A stretch of 64,000 nucleotides of DNA. Source: Cunninghamia lanceolata. Lineage: Eukaryota > Streptophyta > Pinopsida > Cupressales > Cupressaceae. The notes beneath the pieces were generated by a model. It made no database searches and was not told the origin of the DNA. It was given only the letters and a program-made list of their open reading frames with translations. Positions within the stretch are counted from its first letter, which is position 1; every line of letters begins with the position of its first letter. Below, one piece after another: positions 45,926 to 56,770 of the stretch. A program made the position numbers and the translations under genes. The stretch spans positions 9,884,501 to 9,948,500 of the forward strand of contig BSBN01001017.1 of NCBI GenBank assembly GCA_027924645.1. Direction: 5' to 3'.

Positions 45926-47298
45926 CAAACTTACTAAATATTACAGTATGACAGTCCTTCTACTGCCTAGAAACTGACATTGAAATTCACACCTTTGATG
46001 ATTGCAATTATGCCTCTTCACACTTCCTTTTGATGATCGGATTAGTTAGGCACACTCTACACTTAATCACTATCACATATATGTCTTCAAGATAAATCAA
46101 GATAGCATCTACAACTATTTCTCTTTCTCCTTTAGTCGCACATCATAATACATTCATTTTGTTCCTTATCCTGCTTGTGAGCCTTATCAATCACTTTGCA
46201 ATCACACTTTGCCTAACTCAATTTGATTTACAATTTATACATGATATTACATTGATTACATTGCTTGTCAGCCAGAGACAACATGACAAATACATTTACA
46301 AGTTGGCCAGACAACATACAACATGAAACGTGTAGAGGACAAGTCCTAAAAAAGACCACACATTACACCAACATAAGACCCATGTCTTGCGGACGCCAAC
46401 ACTTGCTTAACTAGGTCCAAAACATTCTTCACAGCAACAAACACCAAGGAATTACATCCGCACACTCCGCTCATTTGAAAATAGGACAACCTTAAGCAAA
46501 AACATATGAAACTTGAAGCATAACAACCACAATAATTTGAAAACCTTGTGCGGTATTGGAAACAAGAAAGATCTTCATGAAACTCTTCCAGATGAGTCTA
46601 CATGACTCATACAACATCTCTAAACACTCCTTTACCTTTGCACATCAAATATTTGTGTTGCACATCTTCAGCCATGAACTTTGGGAACAACAAGTCATCT
46701 AGAACACACTACAACATACTGTCATTGAAAAACTGAGCTTGTGGACCAGCAAGAAACTTGAAATTGTAAGGAAGCATGTAATGCACATCCATAAACATGT
46801 CCACAAAACTGCAAAGGCAATCATCCACATCTGAAGGAATGCAGAGCATTCCAACAGGCCTTCAACACGACCTTACTCTGCTAGAACACATGTCGGTACT
46901 CTATCATGCATAACTTTCACAATGGAAGGAAAAAATGATTTAAAACTTTGGAATTATCACCTTCACAACACCCTGAACATAGTTCTAGAACCGCATAGCC
47001 ATAACTGCAAATGTGGAGGAATGCAGAGCAATCTCTCAGATAGTCTTCATAGGCAGTCATCCTATAGCAGAAACTGTCACCAACTTCCAAAGGCCAAACC
47101 TTCTTTGTACCAACACATGCATTCTTGGGAATAGTAGGAGAGATCATATAATATGCTTTAGGCCACCAATAACATCTTCCAACATCAGCAACACATATGA
47201 TCTTCTTCGTGCTTCTAATTCCCATATTAATGTATCTTCATGATGCTTCTAATTCCCATCTTAACATAACTTCATACTCAACTCTACATTGATCAAGG

Positions 47299-47530
47299 CA
47301 TGACATCCAACCATGAACTTCAGTAACCTCATTATATTCAACATGGCATCCAATCATGAACTGTATCTTCTCTGCTAGATAGGACATGACATCCAACCAT
47401 GAACTTCAGTAACCTCGTTATATTCAACATAACATCCAACCATGAACTGTATCTTCTCTGTTGGATAGGACATGACATCCAAACATGAGCTTCTAATTCC
47501 CATGCATCTTGTTTAGGAACATGACATCCA
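47299..47530. repeat. 86-bp tandem repeat made of two 43-bp halves
   Basis: CATGACATCCAACCATGAAC starts at 47299, 47385 and 47471, exactly 86 bp apart. A variant half-unit (ACATGGCATCCAATCATGAA, ACATAACATCCAACCATGAA) falls midway. A further diverged unit ends near 47537. It lies just 3' of the copia RNase H relic. Confidence 0.85.
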
Positions 47531-47619
47531 ACCATGAACACCATCACACATCCATGATAGTGTTGACATCAATGACAACCTTGTGACAATGTTGACATCA
47601 ATGACAACCTCAGGAACAT

Positions 47620-47965
47620 ATGTGTAACACATTAACCCTCTCATCCTCCATCATGTCATGATCAAAGTGATACCATGCTCTATACATGCATGAATGATAA
47701 GATCCCCAACTAAGTTGATGATACTCTAATTGTTGCACAAAATCAACATTGTATCATGCTTCAACCTAATGTATGAACACAACCATTGAAGCCAAATCTC
47801 TTCCAAAACAAGCTTGAGTAGCTACAATATACTTTGCCTTTATAGTTAGAATCACAACCTATCACTCACTCATCCAATTAATTGCACCATCAAACATGGT
47901 AAGAACATACACACTAGCAAACCTTTTGTTGTCCACGTATCCTGCCCAATATGCATCCACAAGTC
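47620..47965 (-). pseudogene. Copia RNase H relic
   Basis: Reading leftward: VDAYWAGYVDNKRFASVYVL and DGAINWMSE (compare the copia phrase of Asp-Ala-Asp, Trp-Ala-Gly, then Gly-x-x-x-Ser-Trp-x-S-K). Then LTIKAKYIVATQAC (where the family has LSTTEAEY) and, after stops, AWYHFDHDMMEDERVNVLHI, which matches the His-Phe-Ile-Arg ... Val-x-x-x-His-Ile block near the end of copia polyproteins. Several stops and the loss of the TEAEY acidic residue show it is dead. RT and integrase are not found to its right, where minisatellite sequence begins. Confidence 0.75.
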
Positions 47966-47999
47966 CATGTATATATATTGTCCTACATAAAATTTTCTC

Positions 48000-48180
48000 T
48001 AGCATTGCTATGAGTGACCTAAAGTATTATTACAAACATCATCAACATTGTTGTAGGTGTGCTCTAAGTGACGCAACAATGTGCTACAGGTGTCACCAAC
48101 ACTATTGTAGGTGTGTTCTGTGTGACCTAACAAGCTACTATGGGTGTCACCAACACTATTTCAAGTGACTCAAGGTACTA
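48000..48180. repeat. Minisatellite, about 60-bp unit (CACCAACACTATTGTAGGTG)
   Basis: Units around CATCAACATTGTTGTAGGTG, CACCAACACTATTGTAGGTG and CACCAACACTATTTCAAGTG are spaced about 60 bp. The array is interrupted at 48181 and one more unit (TTACCAACACTACTACAAGT) appears at 49540. Confidence 0.75.
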
Positions 48181-48181
48181 C

Positions 48182-49525
48182 TGTGTAATGTCCCCTCCTT
48201 AGTTAGTATCAGATGTTGAGGGGTTAGCCCATCACTTGACCCTCGTGGGCTAGCATTTCTACTTTGAGGGTATGTTATTAGTTGTTGCCCGATCAGATGG
48301 GACATTACTACTCTCCAGTGTTGTCTTGGATTCAGGTTTTGGCCTCTGCACATGTTATTTGGCTCTTTTTGAGAGACTTACTATTTATAGTAAGTCATAT
48401 GTCTGGGGTTACTATTCTTGGCAGGGCACCTGATCATATGGGATTTGCAGTGGACACCTTGGTTTTCAGTTGGTTGGGCAAATTAGATTCATTTGATTAT
48501 AATATCATTATTATATCATTAACGAAGGTACTTTATTAATGATCTTTTATTATAAAGTTGAATTATAAAGTTAATTTATGAATGGGGCCATGACCCTTCA
48601 TTAATGAGTATTAGTTATCTCATGGAAAAGCACGCCTAACTTAATATTTTATCCTAAGTCAACACCAAAAGCAAATAATCAAATGTTATTTAAATGCCAA
48701 AAATGAACATGGGGAGTCATGCATCTTGAAGAGGATATATAAGCTCACAAAAAGCCAAATCGACCTCATCATTTTGAGAATTTGACTTTGTGGAAATTGT
48801 GGAGAGCTTTGGGATTTGTGTGAGATCAAGGTTGCAAATATATCAACCATTGGAGAGCGAAAATTCTTCAATGTTGCAGGTGTTCTAATGTGGTGGAATA
48901 TCCATTGAAGGATGGCATTCATGAGAGCTTCATGTAGAGGTTCTTATTGTACAGATTGGTGGAGTTTTTCAAAGAATTCAACAAGGGTTTAAATATGACC
49001 AAAAAATATTGTGAAACCATTAAACATTTTGGCTGCATTTATTGTTATTGGTACACATTTGGGGGGGGCATATTGCTGCAGCGGCCATGCATATCAGCAA
49101 GGGCGTGATCATCCTAAGGAGAAATGCCTCCCTTCTTGAGCTAAAATAACCTTCATTGGGGTTGCTTAGAGGAATCAGGCATTTGGTATCAAATTTATGT
49201 GGGAGAAATACTTCTTCAAGGCAGATCGATCATCCATAGGGGCTCCTACATTGCATGCAAATGAAAATTCTAGATTTGAATAATGTCTTCATCTGATCTA
49301 TTCTAGGTATGCACGTGCATTCATGTTGTTTGTAAAAATCTCTAATAAATAAATAATCATTTTTCAGCTACTATTTTTGCATTCTAGTTCTAGTTTGAAT
49401 TCATTGCAAGCAATTTTCATTTCCTGTCATATATTTCCAAAACACACAAAAAAAGCAAAAAAAAAAATGAAATCCAAAAAATTGTATCATCAACCTTCAG
49501 CTTCAGCAGTAGAACCATCAGGGTT
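48182..49525 (+). mobile_element. Probable solo LTR inside the minisatellite (boundaries tentative)
   Basis: The inserted sequence starts TGTGTAATGTCCCC, close to the TGTAATGTCCCC start of the triple-LTR array. It contains a TATATAAG box at 48736. ACTAC occurs at 48177-48181 and 49526-49530 and could be the target duplication. The right end (AGGGTT) is not a canonical CA, so the right boundary is uncertain. No coding region is seen. Confidence 0.5.
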
Positions 49526-49699
49526 ACTACATATTGCAAGTGTTACCAACACTACTACAAGTTTCCCAAAATACCTTCCTAGTAGCAAAGGGAATACTTT
49601 GAAGGGCCACATAGATATCAAAAGGCAATCTATATCACAATCCAATACTCCTTGTCCATCATGGACACATATACCTTCTCAAGACATGCTTAGGACTCC

Positions 49700-50869
49700 C
49701 ACTTCTTAGGTAATGTCTGGTCCAGTGCAGATCACATCATACAAAAGTCCACCAACACACTCACACAAGGGACATGGCTCATGTCCTCTAACTCATCTAG
49801 TGTCCAAAAAAACTCACTGATTTGTAATCCTGTAAAATAAACTACTATAAAATTTAGTTAACACACTTCCTCTAGTTGACCTAAAGTTTTCTATTCTCTC
49901 TTTCTCTCTTGATCTCCATGCCAAGGTTAGCTCTCCCAAGCTCATCATATCAAATAGAAAGAAGAGATTAAAGAGCCACAGTCACATCCATAGTATTACT
50001 AAAAAATAATGAAGAGAAATAACACTAGTTCAATCACCAACACATTTGACACAAAATTAATTATCTAATTAGCTCTAAACAAATCTTAACTCTAATAACA
50101 TGTATGAATCAAACCTCATCCAAAATGAACCTCAAACCATAAAGAGACATCCTACAGATTATACCATGTTTGTTCCATCAACAACACCAAGTTCTTTGAT
50201 TATGAAAAAATAGATATCCTCATCTAAATCCCTGCATTAAAAACTATCTCAACATCTAACCATTCAACCCCAAGGTCAAACACAACAATAACAAATAAAA
50301 ATATATAAAAAAGATGTAAGCTTTTCAATTGAAAGAAGGTTCTACAAACATATGTTCCCACAATTAAGGAATATGCCCATAGCCACTATGCATGTATTAT
50401 ACTCCTCAAACCAATCATCAAAACTAACTTTATAGCTTAAGACCCATATACATAAAGAGACATAGCCAAACAAAACCATGCCATGTACTTCTCAAACTGT
50501 AATGAACTTGTAAGATAAAATATGTTGAGCATAGAATTGTAGAAATGAGAAGAACTAAAATGCTTTTATTATCTTCGTAGCTCCACTTTAAGCATGGGAA
50601 ACCCCCAAAATAGAGAATACACTCCAATTACAAATATTCTAAGATGCCTTTCCAATTTAGAAGTAATTAAAATATATAGAATTTTGCCAAAGGTAAGTAC
50701 TACCATCCCATGCATGTGGGATAAATACTTTATTTGAACAACTAGTGGGATGGCTTACAAAGCATATGCATCCATTTATTAAAGCTAACTAAGGGTAAAT
50801 TACAAACAATATGCGCACAACTACTACTAGCTATCATAAAATAGAATGGGGTATATAATGTTGTTGCCC
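49700..50869. other. AC-rich spacer, possibly LTR-derived
   Basis: No gene is supported. AACTCTAATAACATGT at 50090 resembles a mutated reverse primer site. The stretch ends at the purine tract of the element that follows, so its right part may be that element's 3' LTR. Confidence 0.35.
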
Positions 50870-50899
50870 CCTTCAAAAAGATTTGTCTTCAAATCTTGA

Positions 50900-51400
50900 G
50901 ATGAGGAAACCTAGAGAGAATGCTTGTAGACACCCAAGTGGCATCTCTAAGTTGTAGGCCTTTTCATTAGTCTAATAACTCCTAAATATAGTGATTGTGA
51001 AGGTTCTTGGTGCATGTGTCCAAAATAGCTTCAAGTTCCAAAAATATCAAGCCCTCCTCATCCAACTTAGGCAGTTATGTTAGCGATCGAGTAGCAGGTC
51101 CAATCACTTTCTTAATAGACAAGACATGAAAATTTGGGTGGATTTGTGAAGATGGTTGAAGTGCTAACTTGTATGCCACCTCAGCTATGTGTTGGATCAC
51201 TTGATAAATACCATGAAATTTGAGAGCCAACCGACGACCATTCTTGTCTCACAAAAAAGTTTTTTGTAGGGTTGGAGACATAAAAAACCCAATCACAATA
51301 TCAAAAGCATGTTTTTCCAATGTTGATTCACCTATTGTTTCAAGCAATTTTGGGCTAGTTGCAAATTAGCCTTAAGTAGTCAAGAGACGTCTTCCTACTT
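50900..51400 (-). pseudogene. Chromodomain and integrase tail relic
   Basis: Reading leftward: LALKFHGIYQVIQHIAEVAY and KLALQPSSQIHPNFHVLSIK (the integrase C-terminal fold), then LPKLDEEGLIFLELEAILDT, a stop, and KGLQLRDATWVSTSIL. The final block is a chromodomain-like segment with the conserved Asp-Ala-Thr-Trp. Broken by several stops. Confidence 0.7.
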
Positions 51401-52377
51401 GGCTAAAATGTTGTCAACTACTACCACATTAGAAGAACCTAAAACATAAGTGCACAAGGAGGGTGGGAGAGTTCCATAGAGGGTCTTATAAGGGGCCATT
51501 TTGGAAGCAATACAATAAGTGGCATTATACCACCATTTAGCCAAGGTAGCCACTTGGCCCAATGTCTCTATGCTCAAACACAAAATAATACAAATAAGTC
51601 TCAAAGCACTTCTTGATAATTTTTGTTTGACCATCAGTTTGAAGATGATAGGTTGAACTCATGTTTAAGGTGGTGCCCTATAACTTAAACAATTCTTGTT
51701 AGAATTTACTGGTGAAGGATGGATCACGATCACTGATAGTAGAGTGAGGCATCCCATGGAGTTTGAATACTGAATCCAAGAAGTGTCAAGCAACCATAGA
51801 AGTAGTGTATGGGTGAGGTAATACATAAAAATGCACATATTTGGTCAAGTTCCATCACCATGAAGATAACTTGTTTACCCCCTGAGGGTGGAAGCCCCAT
51901 AATGAAATCTATAGAAATATTAGTCCAAGCTTGATTGGTAATAGGAAATGGCTGCAACAATCATGTGGCTTTGATAGTTTCCCCATTGTCCTTTGACATA
52001 CATGACATTCAAATACAAATATCTTAATATCCTAGATGCAAGGCCATCCCAAAAGAAACTTGCTTCACCTACTCACAAGTCTTCAATAAACCTAAGTGTC
52101 CTACTGTAGGGGAGGGGTGTTATTTCACGAGCATCTAAAGCTCAAGTGTTGAGTTGGGGAATAAATAAATCATATCTTGATATGTGAGGATTTGGCCCAT
52201 CCAGCTAAAACATGATACCAAATGTGGATCTTGTTCTAAATTTTGAATGATGTTCTGAACTACGAGGTTAGTATCCCATTCAATCCTAATCTCTTCTATC
52301 CAATTTAACACTAGGATAGAAAGAGCAAAGACGAAGCCTTCTTTTTCATAGTAACATGAGAAGGTGTCTATTACCAC
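51401..52377 (-). pseudogene. Integrase relic
   Basis: Three ORFs (52377-52135, 51960-51730, 51634-51395) give the integrase N-terminal approach (EWDTNLVVQNIIQNLEQDP, YLFPNSTLEL), LLQPFPITNQAW-type sequence with ISIDFIMGLPPSGGKQVIF (first catalytic Asp), and the C-terminal WWYNATYCIASKMAPYKTLYG. The second Asp and Glu region is only partly recognisable. Confidence 0.75.
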
Positions 52378-52458
52378 ATTTTGATTACCTTTGTTATATA
52401 CAATCTAATTGAAGGACACCATTGTTAAACAAGATGGAGGATAGACAACATTTCTTTA

Positions 52459-53354
52459 TTATATGTTGACATCCAAATTATGCTCAGTGAGTTGCTTGTT
52501 GGTGAAGGCTAGGGGTTGTCCTTGCATCAACACCGCACCTATGATCATACTAGAAGCATCACATTTGAGAATGAAAGGTTTGTGAAAATTAGGGAGGACC
52601 AACACTGGGGTAGAGCATATGATCATTTTGAGTGCATTAAAGGCCACCTTTGTTGGTTCAGACCAATTAAAAGAGTTCTTTTTGAGCAATGTTATCAAGT
52701 GTCCAATAATTTTGCCATAATGATGCAAAAATTTATGATAATACTTAGTCAAGCCCAAGAACCCACACAAAATTTTAATGGACTTTGGGCATGACCATTC
52801 TTGCATTACTGTAATCTTTTTAGGATCAACCTGACCACCCTTTGGTGAAACTATAAGGCCCAAATAATCTACATGTTTAACTCCAAAGGCACACTTAAAA
52901 CATTTTGCAAAGAGAGAATGTTCATGTATAATCCAGAGGGTTATCTCCACGTGATGAAGATACTTAGTCCATACATCCTATTATAGATGAGAATGTCATA
53001 AAAAAAATCAAAATAAGTGGGGGCATTGGCTAAGTCAAAGGGCATGATAAAAAATTCATAATGGCCTTCATGAGTCTTGTAGGTTATTTTATGAATATTA
53101 GCTTCTTTGACTAGAATTTGCTAATAGCCTAGATGGAGATCCAACTTAGTAAAAAATTAAGCCCTTCAGAGCTCGTCCAACAAATCATCAATAACATGGA
53201 TAATAAATTTATCTTTGATGGTTAATTTATTGAGCTCATAGAAGCCAGGGCACATCCTCCAACTTCCATCTTTATTAGGAATCATAACTACCAATGAAGA
53301 GCAAGGACTATTGCTAGGGCAAATAATACTTGCCTCATGGAGCTCCTTCACCAT
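52459..53354 (-). pseudogene. Reverse transcriptase and RNase H relic
   Basis: ORF 53354-53166 has PNKDGSWRMCPGFYELNKLT, the RT fingers motif. Between the ORFs, HEGHYEFFIMPFDLANAPTY is followed directly by FDFFYDILIYNR, so about 15-20 codons before the catalytic box are deleted and the FDD box reads FYD. ORF 52950-52459 has CAFGVKHVDYLGLIVSPKGG, the GFLGLTKYYHKFL motif and CDASSMIIGAVLMQ of RNase H. Confidence 0.8.
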
Positions 53355-53699
53355 TTTCTCAGTTTTATTCTTTTGGTGAAATAGTTATTGACAGGGATGA
53401 ATATTAGGAGGGTGGATACCCAAGATCATTGGACTGGAGTGGTCATGGGTTCCATAAATACTAGTTGGTACTTATCAAGGAGACACTACAAATTTGGTGG
53501 AAGAGGAGAAAGAGGTTGAGCCTCAAGGGAGTGAAATTAGGCCAAAACACCCTTTTGAACAATAATTTTTCCATACAATGGGAGTTGATCATTTAAATTT
53601 CACCTACCTTCAATCCTTGTAATGTATACTCATGGTCATCTTAGTGGAATCTAAGCCAAAGCTGGGTGTAGTAACAAGTGATTAGGCCTAAGTTTGCAA

Positions 53700-54290
53700 T
53701 CACTAGACACCTATTACCACATTTGCACCCCCTAAGGAATGAGTAGATATATCTATGGTCAATTGATAATCCCCCATTGTAAGATTGACATTGTATCACT
53801 TTCCCCCACAAGACATAGTATTACCATTGGCCACCATAATTTGAAAATTATTGCAGGCATAGACATAGCAATGTAGTTAGTCAAATAATTTCCTATTGAT
53901 ATATTTATGAGTGCTACCACCATTTATCAAGACCACTATCTTCTATATTTTGATATAGCTAATGACCTTAAGCATTTGGGGGGAAGAGAACCCAACCAAA
54001 GCATAAATAAAATGTGGGCATCGAGAGTGGGTTATTATTTTGGGGAATCCCAATCTTCTTCTGCATTTGAAAATTTCTTTGAGTCATTAGGCATCATGGC
54101 AGAGTCAATAAGATACAAGCGTTGATCACTATATTTGTGACCCTTTTCCCATTTGCAATATAGTCCCTTGGCCTTTTTCTCTATTAACTCCTCACAAGAG
54201 AGTCTACGAACTATGGGGGGTTTAGTTTCGTTATTTGATATCTCCCTTTTTATTTTGAAAGGGGAGGAGCTAACTAGTTTCTACTAGGTT
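53700..54290 (-). pseudogene. Protease and gag zinc-knuckle relic
   Basis: Reading leftward: RLSCEELIEKKAKGLYCKW then EKGHKYSDQRLYLID, the decayed zinc knuckle of gag (first Cys and His visible, others lost). After about 150 bp comes VVLINGGSTHKYINRKL, the protease active site with Asp changed to Asn. Multiple stops lie between. Confidence 0.65.
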
Positions 54291-54299
54291 ACAATTTTA

Positions 54300-55440
54300 T
54301 CTTCTGCAAGGGTATGTGCATGGAAATGGGGACCAAAAGGGGGTCAAAAGTGGCCACTTTTTTTTTTCCTGAAATCAATAAAAACTGATCTTGGATGAGA
54401 AATTGAAGATATCCACGCTTAAAATTAGAAAATGTGACAAGAACAAGATTTGTAGTTCTCAGAATCTAGTTTCTAAACTACTTTTTAAAAAAAAATGGAG
54501 GCCATTAAGAGGTCCAAATAGGGGGAGCACACAAAGTGCTCCTAATTTTCTTTAAAAAATATAACATAGCACCTGGTGTGCTCCCCCTAAAATGTTAGTA
54601 TTTCAAAAATCGCTTCAGTGGAAAATTAGCTAACATCACGTAGTTTATGTCTGATTTTTCTGATAATTTTTAATGAATATATGATTTTTTATGAATTTTC
54701 AAAGTTGACACATCTTAAAAATTAGAAATTTGAGTGTGCTCCCCCCTAATTTTTTTGAAAAATAATCAAAAATATTTTTTTCAACGTGTATAGAATAGAG
54801 TAGAATCTAAATTTATTTTTTTCAAAATTTGATAAATGAGTAAAAAATGACACCAGAAATACTAGACATAGGTTTTCTAAAAAAAGGAGCACATAAGTAA
54901 AATAAATTCAAGATGGAAACCTTAATGTTATCAGATTTTAAAAAACACATGGTTAGAAAGCTAATAAAATTTTGAAGTCATCTTAGCATTTTTTCATATT
55001 GACATTGAAAAACGTCTAAATTTGAGGGAGAGCATGCTCAGAATTTGGTTGATTTTTTAGGTTTTGTTGAAAACATGTCCTTGGCCTCCAAAAGGTACAT
55101 CCAACAATTTGGGTTGGATGCCGAAGACAAATCCAACCATTAGGGTTGGAATTCCCCAAAGCAAAAAAAAACGCGAGCGCATTATAATGTAAGTGTGTTT
55201 TTAACTTTTTACTGAACTCGTTTTTCAAAGAAAATATGATCTAGTGCTCTGTGATATTCTGGTAGTAGCATCCGTCTTCATTGGGATCCATCTGGAGCTG
55301 TCTGCAGCCATTTGGAGCTACTTGGATTTTGGCATTTCTATGATACGAGACCTAAAAAAACTACAAAAAGGAGCTTTATTTTTGAAAAAGAGGGAATTTT
55401 AAAGGGAAATAGATAAGCATAAGGCCACAATCACACATAA
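54300..55440. other. Non-coding, A/T-run rich region with inverted repeats
   Basis: Besides the inverted repeat above, ATCCAAC...GTTGGAT occurs at 55088-55108 with a partner phrase CCAACCATTAGGGTTGGAAT just after it. No coding region is supported; this may be the 5' leader or LTR of the decayed chromovirus to its left. Confidence 0.35.
54521..54587. repeat. 12-bp perfect inverted repeat (GGGGGAGCACAC / GTGTGCTCCCCC)
   Basis: GGGGGAGCACAC at 54521-54532 pairs with GTGTGCTCCCCC at 54576-54587 across a 43-nt loop. A third copy of the right arm, GTGTGCTCCCCCC, occurs near 54733. The surrounding 54300-55400 is A/T-run rich and non-coding. Confidence 0.6.
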
Positions 55441-55449
55441 CGATTCTCA

Positions 55450-56770
55450 AATTACACAACTTCAACCTTTCCCTACACAACCATCCCCTGCACCAGCTGC
55501 ATTAAGGATTTATGAGCTCAATCTGCAGATGTCTCAAGATAACGAAGAGCTCAAGAGAGAAAATAGGCATCTCCAAAGAGACCTGGAGGCTCTCTGAATA
55601 GAGAAGACAACTGTAGAACAAAGACCAGCCCTAGCCTGTGAAACAGGGGAGACCCTATTAGCACAACACCCACCTTCAGGGTGTATGCTTTGTTTTTAAG
55701 GGAACAGTTTCTGCGTTGGAAATTGCTAAGAATTAGTTTTGATTTATCCTTTGATTTTGAGAATGATATGGAGTTTATGGAGACTTATGTACAAAACCCC
55801 AAAGAGCAGCAAAATCTCTTGTGTGAAATTTTCCAACATGGCCACATAATGGGCCATGTCAATACATCCATGCTAAATTTGTATGTGGGAGAGCTCTAAC
55901 TCCGGAGCTATCTGTCCCTCTTGAGAAATAACAAACTGTGGGAAGAACACATGGAGGATTATAATGCAACATTAGGAAATATAGGCTTGCAAATGAGGCA
56001 TGAATGCCCTAAGACCACATGGTTCACAAAAGCCTTCAAGGGTCAAGTTTATAGGCAGGGAATTAAGGAATTGTATGTGCAGAATTTAGACTCTTGTGTT
56101 GTAGATTTCCTGGAAGTTGCTAGCTATCTTCCCAGTTCATCTACTAGAAGTTGTCTATTCAGGTATGAGGATCTGCCTAATTGTTTTAAATGATGAGATC
56201 TACTCTTCACAGCAAACATCAGGTGGATAACTGCAAGGGCAGAAAAGTTGGTGGCCCTCGTATAGGTGAAGAAACAAAATTGGGTGGGAATGAGATTTCA
56301 GCCACCACTTTTATTGATGCCAGCCCCACTGCTCAACTCTCCTATAGGGCCAATGAGACAACACAAGTTTGAAAAGTGGTATGTCAAGTTATCAAAGAAT
56401 GATGGCTTTGCACCCATAGGAAGACAATTGCATGAGTACAAAACAAAGAAATTTGACTGCAACTTGATCCTAGAAGAAAAGAATGTGACAGATGAGCAAA
56501 TCTTCTTGTTTCACTCATGTATCCATGCCCATCCAGGCTTTTTTTAATACAAATGGAAGGGAATTTCTATTGAAGTTGATTGACAAAGTGCAATTTCAAA
56601 GGACAAATATTCTCCAAACTTGTCTTAAAATAGCTCAACTATGTAATTTCAATTTCAAAAGATTAGCACAAACTAAGACACTTGGTTACCTCATCAATGA
56701 CATTTTGGCACCTATTGAAGTAAAGGAACTCTTAGGACCTTCAAATGACAGATTGAGAGTCGATGAGTGA
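55450..56770 (+). pseudogene. Decayed gene of an unrecognised family (about 370-430 codons)
   Basis: A leading frame ends in a coiled-coil-like stretch (LRIYELNLQMSQDNEELKRE) at 55597. From 55681 a single frame runs to about 56545 with only three interruptions: TAA at 55897, TGA-TGA at 56191-56196 and TAG near 56262. Between them is protein-like sequence (LREQFLRWKLLRISFDLSFD, LWEEHMEDYNATLGNIGL, FTANIRWITARAEKLVALV, KFEKWYVKLSKNDGFAPIG). At a run of seven T near 56540 the frame shifts by one and continues as NTNGREFLLKLIDKVQF to RLRVDE at 56770. The pattern of one long frame with few breaks indicates a real former gene. No domain is recognised; there is no signal peptide or transmembrane segment. 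Confidence 0.6.

Larger units (their letters stand above)
44408..47600 (-). mobile_element. Decayed copia-type element, 3' region and probable LTR
   Basis: On the minus strand AAGTGGGAGAAT (45401-45390) matches the polypurine tract used by many plant copia elements, and the RNase H relic upstream has the same orientation. Sequence to the left of 45390 may therefore be its 3' LTR, but no partner LTR was found and the start is TTTAGG instead of TG. Between 45402 and 47600 there is no intact frame, only repeats (45790-45925, 47299-47530) and AC-rich sequence. Confidence 0.45.
50870..54290 (-). mobile_element. Second chromovirus, heavily decayed
   Basis: In minus-strand order the sequence shows gag zinc knuckle, protease, RT, RNase H, integrase and a C-terminal chromodomain, ending GAAGGGGGCAAC near 50870 (purine tract). 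Many stops, frameshifts and small deletions are present. Its sequences differ clearly from the chromovirus at 29284-44407, so it is another lineage. LTR boundaries were not resolved. Confidence 0.8.

Noticed and set aside
48184..48308. A very small element with ends GTAATGTCCC and GGGACATTAC
   Set aside because: The inverted ends are real but no target duplication matches at the right end, and the surrounding 1.3 kb insertion explains the left end better.
50088..50105. Copia primer site (reverse AACTCTAATAACATGT)
   Set aside because: Three mismatches to the initiator-Met site and no matching LTR could be found on either side.
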